Assembly (NCBI GenBank): GCA_029260695.1
Contig: JAJDCT010000142.1
Location: 1-11,910 of the forward strand
Origin: Phycisphaeraceae bacterium
GTDB lineage: Bacteria; Planctomycetota; Phycisphaerae; Phycisphaerales; Phycisphaeraceae
Reading direction: 5' to 3'
Length of the DNA: 11,910 nt
The position numbers and the translations under genes are program-made. Of this stretch, positions 11,736-11,910 are shown piece by piece. Numbering within the stretch: the first letter of the stretch is position 1; the number at the start of each line of letters is the position of its first letter. Under the pieces are notes generated by a model. That model was not told the DNA's origin and ran no database searches. It worked only from the letters and a program-made list of their open reading frames with translations.

Positions 11736-11910
11736 ATGGATGACCCGCACCCCGACAACCGTATCCCGATCGCGCCGGGGGTGTTGCTGGCGGAGTCGGC
11801 GTTGCGCTTCACGTTCTCGCGCAGCGGTGGGCCCGGGGGGCAGAACGTCAACAAACTCAGCACCAAGGCGACGCTGACCGTTCAGCTCGAAGACCTCGCG
11901 GAGGTGTTGC
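11736..11910 (+). CDS. arfB: ArfB-like peptidyl-tRNA hydrolase / ribosome rescue factor, N-terminal part (cut by window end)
   Basis: The visible 58 residues contain FSRSGGPGGQNVNKLSTKAT (residues 27-46), with the GGQ motif (35-37) that hydrolyses the peptidyl-tRNA ester in class I release factors. Only about 20 residues (IPIAPGVLLAESALRFTF) precede it. That matches the small, codon-independent rescue factors (ArfB/YaeJ, ICT1 type) rather than full-length RF1/RF2, which have an anticodon-recognition domain first. The basic C-terminal tail that enters the mRNA channel in ArfB is beyond the window and cannot be checked, so a related RF-like paralogue remains possible. The ATG has no Shine-Dalgarno; boxes TCGACA and GACAAT place the likely first transcribed base at the ATG. 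It lies 51 bases after the nucleoside hydrolase on the same strand. Confidence 0.85.
   Translation, partial: MDDPHPDNRIPIAPGVLLAESALRFTFSRSGGPGGQNVNKLSTKATLTVQLEDLAEVL

Noticed and set aside
1..11910. CRISPR arrays, tRNAs, insertion sequences, phage or defence modules
   Set aside because: Looked for regular spaced repeats, cloverleaf-type stems, transposase or integrase motifs and terminal inverted repeats; none was found.

Overview
The window reads as ordinary chromosome from a moderately GC-rich bacterium, most likely a planctomycete and perhaps class Phycisphaerae. This assignment is inference from a few cues. One membrane protein ends in a CxxC...CPECG zinc-ribbon tail of the kind common in planctomycetes. 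A receiver-like protein has an Asn in place of the phospho-acceptor Asp. Several genes carry a TACACT-type -10 box so close to the start codon that the mRNA should be leaderless. No rRNA, tRNA, CRISPR array, transposase or phage gene was seen.

Layout. The left end (1-1936) holds three minus-strand genes: a partial putative zinc-binding metallopeptidase running off the window, a degenerate receiver-domain protein, and a SirB1/transglutaminase-like protein. A 260-base gap (963-1222) with two stem-loops separates the last two. Two plus-strand genes follow (2215-3816): an exported FKBP-type peptidyl-prolyl isomerase with a FkpA/Mip-like N-terminal domain, and an alpha/beta hydrolase ending in a strong GC-rich stem-loop. 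The stretch 3950-4680 holds an HspQ (YccV-like) gene on the minus strand, flanked on both sides by clearly AT-rich sequence. Its upstream region has a tandem 13-base repeat and an 18-base palindrome. Next come an exported nine-unit WG-repeat protein (minus) and a divergent 889-residue GAF-PAS-PAS-GGDEF-EAL protein (plus). The right end has a polytopic membrane protein with a glycine-rich loop and a SprA-like putative metalloprotease (both minus), a divergent nucleoside hydrolase (plus), and the 5' part of an ArfB-like ribosome rescue hydrolase cut by the window end.

Functional connections are loose. FKBP and HspQ suggest proteostasis, the GGDEF-EAL protein is a cyclic-di-GMP signalling node, and ArfB rescues stalled ribosomes. 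No multi-gene defence, secretion or biosynthetic system is visible. The most interesting material is regulatory: the recurrent hexamer-N6-ATG arrangement (9828-9842, 10710-10724, 11701-11738), a promoter-like sequence with no credible gene behind it (3889-3931), and the operator-like repeats upstream of hspQ.
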